In this document: positions 28,088-35,785 of the stretch, one piece after another
Numbering within the stretch: the stretch's first letter is position 1
Layout of the letters: each line of letters begins with the position of its first letter
Source of the DNA: Martensiomyces pterosporus
Taxonomy: Eukaryota > Kickxellomycota > Kickxellomycetes > Kickxellales > Kickxellaceae
Direction of reading: 5' to 3'
NCBI GenBank assembly: GCA_025201845.1
Contig: MU604015.1
Coordinates: forward strand, 1-35,785
Length of the DNA stretch: 35,785 nt
Translations under genes and position numbers: made by a program
Notes under the pieces: generated by a model
The model's database searches: none
Seen by the model: the letters and a program-made list of their open reading frames with translations, nothing else
What the model was told of the DNA's origin: nothing

Positions 28088-28621
28088 TCCTTCTCCCCTC
28101 TTTAGTGTAGCTTTTCTAGCTTGTACGTGATTGCTTGTTATTGCTGGTTGTATCGAGAGACGCTCGAAACAGAAAAGAAAAAAGAAGAAGAAAAGGGCAG
28201 GGGGTGTGGCTTTTGCGTGGCAGGTGTTGCTTGGGTGAATCTTGACTGCGGCTGCGGCAGAAGAGAAGGATGGTCTATCCGTCTTGGCGCATAATGCCCC
28301 GGTTTACGGGATGGTAGCACGTGCACTGGGGATGTGGATGGATGCTGTCTAGCTTGTCTGCTACGAGACCATCCTTCGCTTACGCCCTACCACTCTTGTA
28401 TAGATGGGCGCCAAGTTGCTCTCACCAGACGCACATCTACAGCTGACAAAGGCGCCCCCATTTGTGCATTGCAGTGGCCCGTGGCACCCTCATTCACGTG
28501 GCGCATCCCCGTAAACATCAGGGGCAAGCTGGCGCTGCAGTGTCGCTGGTCTGCACCTTGTTCTGGACGGCAGGGCTCTTTCACCGCTTTCACTGCACTA
28601 ATCCCAGCTTGCTATACATAC
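28088..28621. promoter_or_regulatory. Divergent region XPF / small coiled-coil gene
   Basis: 534 bases between start codons. A purine-rich (plus strand) block at 28165-28205 and a CACGTG (about 28319-28324) are visible. The frame of the downstream gene is open back to 28334 but reads as non-coding. No other feature seen. Confidence 0.35.
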
Positions 28622-28966
28622 ATGGAGGCCACAAGCATGGAGGAGTACATGGAGCGGATCCGTGTCCTTGACGCGCTCGAGCAGCAAGCGATGGGCCTCT
28701 CGCGCATGCTCACTACATACACAGACCGGCTGCAAGAGAGGCTCGAGCAAAGGATTAGCATTGAGGAGGCAACAGACGATGCGACCTTGACAAGCATCAG
28801 GAACCTCCAGGCAGCCATAAACCAGTCTGTTGGGCAGAGGCGGTCGTTGGTCGAGAAGTGTGTCCAGCTGGAGCGCGAAATGGATGGCATGCAGGCCATC
28901 TCGCAGCAGGTACAGGAGATCAGGCAGCTGCTGGACGTCATGGAATATGCAAAAAGAAAGAGCTGA
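28622..28966 (+). CDS. Small coiled-coil protein (BLOC-1/BORC-like?)
   Basis: 114 residues. The start is chosen at ATG 28622 (MEATSMEEYMERIRVL) because the sequence becomes strongly helical and charged there; the 96 upstream in-frame codons look like leader. Nearly the whole chain is amphipathic helix in two stretches (about 5-45 and 55-110), ending QEIRQLLDVMEYAKRKS. Size and two-helix layout resemble subunits of BLOC-1/BORC (BLOC1S2-like), kinetochore DASH or other small coiled-coil scaffolds. I cannot choose among them by eye. Convergent with the CCDC124 gene, 202 bases between stops. Confidence 0.6.
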   Translation: MEATSMEEYMERIRVLDALEQQAMGLSRMLTTYTDRLQERLEQRISIEEATDDATLTSIRNLQAAINQSVGQRRSLVEKCVQLEREMDGMQAISQQVQEIRQLLDVMEYAKRKS

Positions 28967-29168
28967 TTATTTGCCTTGTGCTGGCCGGAAGCCGACATGC
29001 ACACAGAGCCACCGCCAGCTGCATGCATCCGCAACATTTGCTCGCTTGGGTCTTCGTGCCCAAGTGAGTTGCTATCTTATTTATCCATGCCTTTAGTCAT
29101 TGGTCAGAAGAAAAGAGTGCCTACGCTTTGCAAGAGATTTGTAATCAATGTCGCCTTCAGTTTTTGTT

Positions 29169-30106
29169 TCACTCAATCCGCAAACGGTCCTGCAAGCTTT
29201 GTCTCTGCTGCTCAAGAACAGCATCGATTTCCTCCTGTTTCGCGTTGTGTGCGACCTGGGCTTGGTTGAACGGGTTTTCCGGTGACTTCTGCCATTCCTT
29301 CCACAGGATCTGCTTGGCCTGGTTCAGCCTCAGTCCCGGATTATCCGCCTTGATGCGATCCAGCTCCCGATCCTCAAAAGCCTTGTAAGCAGCCTTGGCG
29401 CGTCTCTCTGGGTGCCGGTCGACTAGCGCTGCAGCACCGCCCTTCTTTGCCTGTGCACCGCCAATAGCTGCTCCAGGTGCCGAGTCGGTGTTGATTGTAT
29501 CGAGGAGCTCCAGTGCGTCGTCGATATTCTGCGCCGCAAATGTCTCCACTGGCCGGTTGGCAGCCTCAGTCTGCTGCATTGATGTCTCCTTCGCAGCAGC
29601 CTTCTTTTCCGAGCCACGTAGCGCTGGTGCAGGCCTCCCTGGCTGATTGGCCGGCGCCAGCTTTGGCGGGCCGGTCTTTGCCTTCATTGATTTGGCAATG
29701 CCCTTGTTCTCCTCCCTGAGCAGGTCCTCCGCCTCCTTCTTTTTTGCGAGTTTCTCCAGGCGCTTAGCCTCCTGCTGCTCCTTCTTGTCGTTTTTCTTTG
29801 AGCCCACGGTCCATTCAGCGGCGTCCTTTGCCTCCTTCTCAGCGCGCTTCTTGGAATCCTTGACTGCCTGTGCAGCTGCCTTCTTCTCCTTTGCGGCCGT
29901 GACTATTGGCAATCAGGATCGGTGTGGGTGTGGGCATCGTTGGTTATGCACTTTGTAGATAGTATTTAGTGGATCAACAAAGGCGCCTGCAAGCAGCCTT
30001 TACTGCATTCGAGGAACTTCAGCTGCCTGTGTTTGCTGCTACAGACACACAAGGCACCCAGTCTGGGTTTACCTTTGCTGTTCTCTCCCTGGAATTTTTT
30101 GGGCAT
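29169..30106 (-). CDS. CCDC124 homologue, ribosome-associated coiled-coil protein (2 exons)
   Basis: Exon 1 is 30073-30106 (ATG 30104-30106, 11 codons plus one base); exon 2 is 29169-29902; together 255 residues. Exon 1 encodes MPKKFQGENSK, the conserved N-terminus of CCDC124, and the phase-1 junction gives Val. Residues about 12-90 are a Lys/Ala/Glu coiled-coil. The C-terminus carries the family block DRHPERRAKAAYKAFEDRELDRIK, then NPGLRLNQAKQILWKEWQKSPENPFNQ. CCDC124 and its shorter yeast counterpart Lso2 bind idle 80S ribosomes and help recovery from dormancy; in fission yeast the family includes Oxs1. Exon 1 is too short to detect without homology. Confidence 0.88.
29903..30072 (-). other. 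Intron of the CCDC124 homologue
   Basis: 170 bases, GTAAAC...CAATAG on the minus strand. It restores the frame and joins two segments that both match the CCDC124 family, so the boundaries are well supported. Confidence 0.85.
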
Positions 30107-30548
30107 GGCGGTTGTACGTATCAGCACCTGCTAGTCTCGAGGCGATTTAGAAGGGGAAAGCACGAATTTAATGGATATGAGCACGAGCAGAGCAGAGCTG
30201 TGCCAAAAGCTGGGCGATACAAAGACGGGACACGCATGCATCCCCAATCAACTGCCCCACGCAATACAACACGCCCTCATCCTCATTTCCCGCGCTCGCT
30301 CTTGTTTCCCGTAATCAAGCGTGTAAAAGAGCACTGTGGCTTGTTTGCTGGCTGCTTTGGCACCCGTGATTGGATGCTGGAGCACACAAGGCCCCAGGCG
30401 CCATTTGCTGCCTCTGCTGTTCTTTCGCGTCTTCCGCTGTTGCCTTGAGCCGCTGTTTTATTTTTCCACTTTATTTGTTTTGCAGCATTGCCAATTTCAA
30501 CATTCAACACCTACATACACGCGTATAAAGGAGTGCTTGCATCAAGTA
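30107..30548. promoter_or_regulatory. Divergent promoter CCDC124/MAD1
   Basis: 442 bases between start codons. T-rich before MAD1 (30455-30485) and ending in an acceptor-like TTTTGCAG (about 30478-30485), so a 5' UTR intron of MAD1 is possible. The MAD1 frame is open back to 30336 but that part is not MAD1-like. Confidence 0.4.
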
Positions 30549-33275
30549 ATGCTTCCCGTAGCAGGCGGTGGTGCTGAGAAAGGAAGGAGAGCGTCGCCAG
30601 CTGTACCCAGGACGCAGCAGCGACGAACTCAATTTGCCCGCCATACGCACGCCGATTCGAGCACCACAGCAGCGGCGGCAGTAACAGCAACGAACACGAT
30701 ACCGCCGTCCACAGTTATCCGCTCGCGATTCCGAAGCATCACTGAACGGCCACCTCCGCCTTCTGCGGGGGTGGCTCGTGGGACCAAAAGATACCTTGTT
30801 GACGACAGCCCAGACAGGGCGGGCTATCGTGATGGGGCCACTGGGCAGCAAAGACCATGGACGCTAAACTTGGAGACCCCGGTCAGAGACGCCCAATTGG
30901 ACAAAAGTGCGTATCCACAGAGTTCGGCATACAAAACGCCGCTCCTCGACAGCGTACTCAAGCCAAGACGTCTGTTTACAGAAGGTGCTATTCAGTCCCC
31001 GACGGGTGCTGGGAAGAGTTCGCTGTTGGGCAACCACTCTCCTGCACGCACCATATTGGATTCGGCGCAGCGCGAGAGCGAGTACGTGAGCAAAGTGGAG
31101 GCCCTGAAGAGAGCCAACGAAAAAGCCAAATTTGAGCTCAAGCAGATCGAGATGGAGCGCGAGCGAGATCGCGAGGAAGCTGCGCGCGTCAGACAGTCGC
31201 TTGAGGCCGAGCTGCTGGCACAAACAAAGCGAGTGGAGAAACTGGAGCGGGACCGCAAGTGGCTCTTTGGCCAGGAGGAGAGGCTTGCTGAGCAACGTCG
31301 CGAAGTGGAGCGCGACATGATACAGCAAAGGGAGAGATTCGATGCAAAAATCGAACATGTAGTCGCCGAGTATCGTGAACGGGAGCAGCAGCTGGAAGAA
31401 GTCACCAGAGCATTCAGGCGGCTAAAGACGGAGCATGTGTCTGAGATTGAGGATCTGCAGATTAAACTAGCAAAGGCTGAGAGAAGCGCCGCGGAGACGA
31501 GGTCAAGGCTGGAGTCTGGTATTGGCGCTGCCGGTAGACGAGGCTCTGAGGATATGTCGCTGCTGCAGCATGACGTTGAGGTTCTTAAGCGGGATATTTC
31601 TGCCAAGAACGAGCATATTGCCAGCCTGCAGCGACAGCTCAATGGCGATGATGAGGACAAGGACGATTCAAAGATGGCACACCCCTCCCAAGACCGCATC
31701 GCACAACTTGAGCGTGACTTGCACGAGCAGTGCGCATACATTAAGGCCGTTGAGCAGCAGAACCGCCAGCTGCGCTCCGACGTGGGCCAGCTCAGCGAGC
31801 TTGCGAACCGGTATGAGCAGGAGCGAGAAGCCAACCAGGCCCTACAGGCCAAGATTCAGAGGCTTGAGGAGCAGCAAGAAAGCCACGCTGATCTCGAGGC
31901 CCGGTTCAACGTGCTGCAGCAGGAACGCGAGCAGTGGCGAAAGGTGTTCCAGGGACCAGAAATGTACAACGACAAGGAGAACACCAGTCAACGCTCTGCT
32001 AGTCGCACCCTGAAAGATGGTCAGCTTGATTCGCCATACGCTGTAGCCAAAACCGTCTCGTCGCAAAGACATACGATTTCGCTGCTTGAAACCAAAGTCG
32101 AATCCTTGCAGCATTCTGTAGGCACCACAGCCCTGGAGCTGCAAACCATGGCACGCGAATCATCGACATATAAGAAGGAGTGCTCCCGCTTGGAAGAAGA
32201 GATTGCAGCCGAGAAGCGCAGGGCCATTCAGCTGGAGCGTTCAAAACAATATTCCGCGCGCGAAGCAGAGTTTCTGCGTAGCCAGCTTCACTCTTACGAC
32301 AGCGAGGAGACTAGCATGATGGCAGGCAACTACGACGCGCAAAAGGCAGATAGGATAAAGCAGCTGGAGCTGTTTATTGACGAGCAGCGTGCTTGGGTTT
32401 CAGAGCTGGAAGAGGCTGCAGCGAGTGGCAGCAACCTCGAGGCTGGGCGTGCTGGTGCCAAGACGGAGGATGGCAAGGAGCGCGTGTCGTCGTCGATCTT
32501 GCAGAGCTATCGCGAGGATGCAGAGGCGAAGGAGCGTGAGCTTGAGGCGGCTAAAAAGGAGCACCAGCAGCTGTTGGAGCGGTTTGAGGCCCTAGAAAGG
32601 GAGGCAGCACGCCTGGAGCACCAGGTCGGCAGCGGGCTCGGCTACAACCCTAGAACCACACGTATCCTCCAGCTCATAGACAACCCGTCTGCCCAGGACT
32701 ATGCTATTCGGTCCGAAAAGCTAAAGGCGCTGGCAGCAGAGAACGAGGCACTCTTGGCGCATATCAGCCAGCTAGAAAAGGACGCAAATCCAGCAGAGGC
32801 AATGGACGCCGATGACGATGGTGCTGCAGCAGAGAGAGGTGCTGCTGATCCGTCCACAGAATCACCCTTCTTCCATACCATCAGCAACCTTCGAGCGGAG
32901 AACCAGAACCTCACACGACAGCTCGAAGATTCAGGCAAACTCATGCGCAGGTACAAGAAGGAGTGGAAGAAGAAGGCTGCCGAGCTGCGTGAGGTGGTGT
33001 ATTCCATCCTTGGGTATCGTGTTGATTTCCTGTCGAACGGCGGCGTGAGATTCACGTCTATGTATGCGAGCGATGTCGACCAGAGCTTTGTGTTTACTAG
33101 CGGCGACGACAACCAAGGAGTGATGAAACTATCGGGCGGCGGGAACAAATCGTATTTGAAGGGGCTTGGCAACGACATTAGATACTGGGTGCAAGAGCGA
33201 GGCAGCATCCCTGGATTCATGTCTACCGTGACCTTGCAAAACTTTGAGGCGAGCCCCGCACCTCAAACACAGTAG
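30549..33275 (+). CDS. MAD1: MAD1, spindle assembly checkpoint protein
   Basis: 908 residues from ATG 30549. After a basic, disordered N-terminus (about 1-165) the protein is almost continuous coiled-coil to about residue 690. At 705-713 RILQLIDNP matches the Mad2-interacting motif (basic, two hydrophobic, closing Pro), close to the yeast motif. The C-terminal globular domain (about 800-895) has KKAAELREVVYSILGYRVDF, VRFTSMYA and FVFTSGDD, typical of the Mad1 RWD-like head. Mad1 recruits and converts Mad2 at unattached kinetochores and sits at nuclear pores in interphase. Length is near the usual 700-900. Intronless within the coding part. Confidence 0.95.
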   Translation: MLPVAGGGAEKGRRASPAVPRTQQRRTQFARHTHADSSTTAAAAVTATNTIPPSTVIRSRFRSITERPPPPSAGVARGTKRYLVDDSPDRAGYRDGATGQQRPWTLNLETPVRDAQLDKSAYPQSSAYKTPLLDSVLKPRRLFTEGAIQSPTGAGKSSLLGNHSPARTILDSAQRESEYVSKVEALKRANEKAKFELKQIEMERERDREEAARVRQSLEAELLAQTKRVEKLERDRKWLFGQEERLAEQRREVERDMIQQRERFDAKIEHVVAEYREREQQLEEVTRAFRRLKTEHVSEIEDLQIKLAKAERSAAETRSRLESGIGAAGRRGSEDMSLLQHDVEVLKRDISAKNEHIASLQRQLNGDDEDKDDSKMAHPSQDRIAQLERDLHEQCAYIKAVEQQNRQLRSDVGQLSELANRYEQEREANQALQAKIQRLEEQQESHADLEARFNVLQQEREQWRKVFQGPEMYNDKENTSQRSASRTLKDGQLDSPYAVAKTVSSQRHTISLLETKVESLQHSVGTTALELQTMARESSTYKKECSRLEEEIAAEKRRAIQLERSKQYSAREAEFLRSQLHSYDSEETSMMAGNYDAQKADRIKQLELFIDEQRAWVSELEEAAASGSNLEAGRAGAKTEDGKERVSSSILQSYREDAEAKERELEAAKKEHQQLLERFEALEREAARLEHQVGSGLGYNPRTTRILQLIDNPSAQDYAIRSEKLKALAAENEALLAHISQLEKDANPAEAMDADDDGAAAERGAADPSTESPFFHTISNLRAENQNLTRQLEDSGKLMRRYKKEWKKKAAELREVVYSILGYRVDFLSNGGVRFTSMYASDVDQSFVFTSGDDNQGVMKLSGGGNKSYLKGLGNDIRYWVQERGSIPGFMSTVTLQNFEASPAPQTQ

Positions 33276-33480
33276 AATGTGGCCCACGCATTTGTGGGTT
33301 TTTTTTTTAATACTGAGCTGCTACACCATTGCCACATGTATGACATGGATGTATTTCTCGCTATCACACAGTGGCTCCAGCCTTGACAAGATGGCTTGGG
33401 AATAAGAGTGACTTATGCTTTAAGAATAGACCAACGCAATTGGGAGGTGCTAACAGGCATTAGTTTCCTTTTTAAAGGCG
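33276..33480. other. Shared 3' region of MAD1 and eIF3k
   Basis: 205 bases between convergent stops, with a T9-10 run (about 33300-33309) and A/T-rich sequence. No AATAAA seen for MAD1. Confidence 0.35.
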
Positions 33481-34188
33481 CTACATTTCGTTTGCAGCAC
33501 TGAGCATCTTGGTCAGCTGCTCAAACTTGATGCTCTCCTTGATGACGGTCGCCTTGGCCTCGTTCTCGCTCTTCAGGGGCAGCGAAATGACGCCCTTGTC
33601 GTCGATCGACCAGTCATGCTCCTTGACGAGACGAAGCACGGCTTCCTGGTCCAGGTTGATCATCTCCTCGACAGCCTTTGCTGGGATGGTCTGGTAGGTG
33701 CTGGTGATATTTCCGATGATCAGCTTGCGGAGACCATTCTCGAACCCAGCAATGCCGTCAACCACAGACTCGTCGTCGTCGTCGTCGTTTCCGTACATCT
33801 CCTTCCAGAACTTGACGAACTGGGCGCGTTCCAGGTAGTCTCTAAGCGTCAACAGCTTGGCGATGGAGGCATCGTTGCAGATCTCGCTGGAGAGAAGGTA
33901 CAAGCAGAGGTTAAAGTCGCCCTGGGACTGCGAAATAAGGGCCTTTGCCAAAATACGCCGGATAACATCGAGGTCAACCATATCAGGGTTGAACTGGTAC
34001 ATTTTGAGCAAGGCCAGGTTGGCCATCAGGTCGTGGTTGTTGGTAGGGTCCGGGTTGGCGCACTGGCGAGCAAGATAGTCCTCCAGAATGGCGGTCTTTT
34101 GGGGATTGTAGCGCTCGACTCCGGTAAGCAAGCTGTGAATCTCATCAGGCCGCGTGGCGGGGCGAATGAACGATGTAGCGGTGGCCAT
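33481..34188 (-). CDS. EIF3K: Translation initiation factor eIF3 subunit k
   Basis: 235 residues from ATG 34186-34188. The frame is open 50 codons further upstream, but similarity starts at MATATSFIRPATRPDEIHSLLTGVERYNP, the eIF3k N-terminus. Other family blocks are LLKMYQFNP, a KALISQSQGDFNLCLYLL helix and the winged-helix FVKFWKEMYG region. An Asp run (DDDDDE, about residue 135) comes from a GTC/TCG microsatellite at 33768-33787. eIF3k is a non-core eIF3 subunit, paired with eIF3l, and absent from budding yeast. Divergent from dynactin p25. Confidence 0.95.
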   Translation of the reverse strand: MATATSFIRPATRPDEIHSLLTGVERYNPQKTAILEDYLARQCANPDPTNNHDLMANLALLKMYQFNPDMVDLDVIRRILAKALISQSQGDFNLCLYLLSSEICNDASIAKLLTLRDYLERAQFVKFWKEMYGNDDDDDESVVDGIAGFENGLRKLIIGNITSTYQTIPAKAVEEMINLDQEAVLRLVKEHDWSIDDKGVISLPLKSENEAKATVIKESIKFEQLTKMLSAANEM

Positions 34189-34600
34189 TGTGCGGTTTGT
34201 TTCTGGTATACCACTGTTCCTTTTAATTTGCCGATGGAGCAAGGGGGTAAATGGCAAAGACTGCAGCGAATTTGAATGCGACTTTTTGAGTAAGAGGGAG
34301 ATGAACCGGAATGCGAAACTTGCGGCCTCTTCACACAAAGCAAAAGTTTTGTGCCGAGTCGCCCTTGAGTGGTGTGGTCAGTTATATGCACCGGTTCGTT
34401 GAGTCACGGCCGAGCTGAGTCTGCTATGGCAACAACAAACAAGCAACAAGCAACAAGCAACAAGCAACAAGCAACAAGCAACCTCACTGCCAGCGCTTGC
34501 CTCTATTCTCGCCTGGCCATTACACTGTTGCTTTGCTGTACTATATTTCTTTCTTTTTTCATTTTGCACAGCTGGCGCTATTCTTTTTTTTGCCTCTGGA
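34189..34600. promoter_or_regulatory. Divergent promoter eIF3k / dynactin p25
   Basis: 412 bases between start codons. It holds a TGAGTCA AP-1/Gcn4 site (34400-34406), a six-copy 7-bp tandem repeat (34441-34482) and a T-rich tract (34545-34592) leading into the p25 ATG. An acceptor-like TTTTGCACAG (34563-34572) could end a 5' UTR intron. Confidence 0.45.
34441..34482. repeat. 7-bp tandem repeat (AAGCAAC x6)
   Basis: Six perfect copies of AAGCAAC, ending 118 bases upstream of the dynactin p25 ATG. Confidence 0.92.
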
Positions 34601-35167
34601 ATGGAGCTTGGACATACGACATATAACAGAAATGAGTTTATCGAGACAGACACCGGCAACAAGGTGAGCCGGCGTTCGCTCATTTCCGGTAGCCAGAACA
34701 TTGTTCTGGGCGGCAAGACCATCGTTCACAACAGATGCACCATTCGAGGCGACCTACGCCGTGCAGGTGGCAGCCACCAGGCCTCTGTGCTTATCGGAAG
34801 ATTCTGCTCTCTCGGCGAGTCCTCTGTGTTGCGCCCGCCCTACAAGACATACAAGGGTGTGTTTAGCTACTATCCGCTAAAGATCGGGGACCACGTTGAT
34901 ATTGGCGAGAACACAATTATCGAGGCAGCGTCGGTAGGCTCCTTTGTGAAGATTGGAAAGAACTGCGTCATAGGCAGGTTTGCCATCATCAAGGACTGCT
35001 GTGAAATTGAGGATGGCGCTGTGATTGCACCAAACACCGTGGTTCCTTCGTTCTCTGTGGTTGCTGGTGGCCCCCCAGCAAAGATCGTTGCACGGCTTCC
35101 AGAATGTATACAGGAAATATACGAGACACAATCCAAAGACAAGTACGCCAAGTTTGTCTCTGCATAA
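34601..35167 (+). CDS. DCTN5: Dynactin subunit 5 (p25)
   Basis: 188 residues from ATG 34601. The start matches the animal protein (MELG...YNRNEFIETDTGNKVSRRS), followed by SGSQNIVLGGKTIV, RGDLRR and the left-handed beta-helix hexapeptide repeats (IGDHVDIGENTIIEAASVGSFVKIGKNCVIGR, seen from about residue 92) and KDCCEIEDGAVIAPNTVVP. p25 sits with p27 at the pointed end of dynactin and helps attach early endosomes to dynein. Length equals the family norm (about 182-190). Its presence implies the full pointed-end complex and dynein-driven endosome transport as in filamentous fungi. Confidence 0.95.
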   Translation: MELGHTTYNRNEFIETDTGNKVSRRSLISGSQNIVLGGKTIVHNRCTIRGDLRRAGGSHQASVLIGRFCSLGESSVLRPPYKTYKGVFSYYPLKIGDHVDIGENTIIEAASVGSFVKIGKNCVIGRFAIIKDCCEIEDGAVIAPNTVVPSFSVVAGGPPAKIVARLPECIQEIYETQSKDKYAKFVSA

Positions 35168-35785
35168 AACAAAGTTTCTTTTCCGGGCTGTGTAGGACGA
35201 CAATGTTTACTAGAACTATCTTGGATTTGGATCCTGGAAGCCGAATGGAGAGCCGGCTACTGGTTGGTAAAATAGCAAATATGTCTATTAGGAAGGACAG
35301 CTGCTTTAGTGGACCATCAGTCGATTCCCGGAATGCGACAACCTAAAAGTACATGCTTAAGTAATGGTAATTGTAGCAGCTACACTTGTCTAATATCTGC
35401 CTTCTCTATGGAAACTGCACCAACCAGACAACCTGGGCCACTGTACACTATCAACAGCATCGTAAGAAACAAGCCTGAGGATGAATTTGCTTTCCTTGCC
35501 ACCAACAAACCATGTGCTGTATATATTTTAAGGTACAAATACCCTTCGATTACATCCTCTATCTTTGCATGCCGTTGTGTAAGTTGCCAAGACTCCCAAT
35601 CCCTTGTATGGTAAAGGATGTCGGTTTGAGCCACCCCGTGATCAGAAAAAAAATGTATACCTTGGATGACGAGCACGGTGGATTCAGGACCTCGGTTACG
35701 GCATGGCAGCTGCATGCACACACGATTGCTGGATTGTCGCTGTGGAACGGCATGTTGGTGTGGACTTGTGTTCATGCAGTCATTT
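35168..35785 (+). other. Right-edge region with protein-like fragments in shifting frames
   Basis: No intact gene seen. Plus-strand pieces look protein-like: 35203-35346 (MFTRTILDLDPGSRMES onward), then about 35410-35570 in another frame (LYTINSIVRNKPEDEFAFLA), then 35653 to the edge (MYTLDDEHGGF, ending in a hydrophobic stretch). A GTAAGT donor-like site is at 35579-35584. The pieces may be exons of a gene continuing right, or a decayed copy. A 131-codon minus frame with ATG (35380-35775) overlaps the last two and is an alternative. The DNA is visibly more A/T-rich than its neighbours. No family recognised. Confidence 0.25.

Noticed and set aside
30336..30548. 71-codon N-terminal extension of MAD1
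   Set aside because: Reads as T-rich leader (Leu/Phe/Cys-rich) and contains an acceptor-like TTTTGCAG; MAD1-like sequence starts after ATG 30549.

Overview
This is nuclear DNA of a fungus. The window carries single-copy eukaryotic housekeeping genes (UTP11, Gemin2, DUS4, PCF11, PEX11, VMA3, PRO2, ALG3, RAD1/XPF, MAD1, eIF3k, dynactin p25), spliceosomal introns with GT-AG ends, AATAAA-type poly(A) signals, short intergenic distances and mostly intronless genes. Codon use is GC-leaning, with many Ala/Gln/Ser/Pro homopolymer tracts and trinucleotide microsatellites. A Gemin2 gene, a CCDC124-type gene and a centriolar SAS-4/CPAP-type C-terminal domain, next to fungal-type secreted and bZIP proteins, point away from Ascomycota yeasts. 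They suggest an early-diverging, zygomycete-type lineage; a Kickxellales/Coemansia-like genome is my best guess, by inference only.

Layout, left to right. 1-686 (-): 5' part of a secreted Pro/Ser/Cys-repeat wall-type protein that runs off the left edge. 1743-2501 (-) and 2843-3592 (+): Gemin2 and UTP11, divergent around a poly(dA:dT) promoter. 4415-5536 (+): secreted cyclase-family protein with altered metal-site residues. 5696-6022 (-): small Q-rich orphan. 7067-8002 (+): DUS4. 8496-11297 (+): PCF11 in three exons. 13524-15137 (+): Cys3/Met4-type bZIP factor behind a 2.2-kb upstream region. 15383-16999 (+): SAS-4/CPAP (TCP10_C) domain protein. 17338-18120 (+): PEX11. 18889-19524 (-): orphan. 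20876-21382 (+): V-ATPase subunit c. 21624-23021 (-): PRO2. 23613-24893 (+): ALG3. 24962-28087 (-): XPF/Rad1 nuclease. 28622-28966 (+): small coiled-coil protein. 29169-30106 (-): CCDC124 homologue with one intron and an 11-codon first exon. 30549-33275 (+): MAD1. 33481-34188 (-): eIF3k. 34601-35167 (+): dynactin p25. The last 600 bases hold fragments of protein-like reading frame in shifting frames.

The genes do not form an operon or an evident biosynthetic cluster. Most sit as alternating convergent and divergent neighbours, which share promoters (Gemin2/UTP11, PRO2/ALG3, CCDC124/MAD1, eIF3k/p25) or closely spaced 3' ends (ALG3/XPF, 68 bases between stops). Loose themes are RNA metabolism (Gemin2, UTP11, DUS4, PCF11, CCDC124, eIF3k) and microtubule/mitosis functions (SAS-4-like, MAD1, dynactin p25). 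I saw no mobile element, CRISPR array, tRNA or rRNA. The most interesting item is the SAS-4/CPAP-type gene in a genome that otherwise looks like that of a non-flagellated fungus. Next are a cyclase-family enzyme whose two motif histidines are both glutamine, and a PCF11 gene whose first intron is open in frame and whose second intron contains a poly(A) signal.
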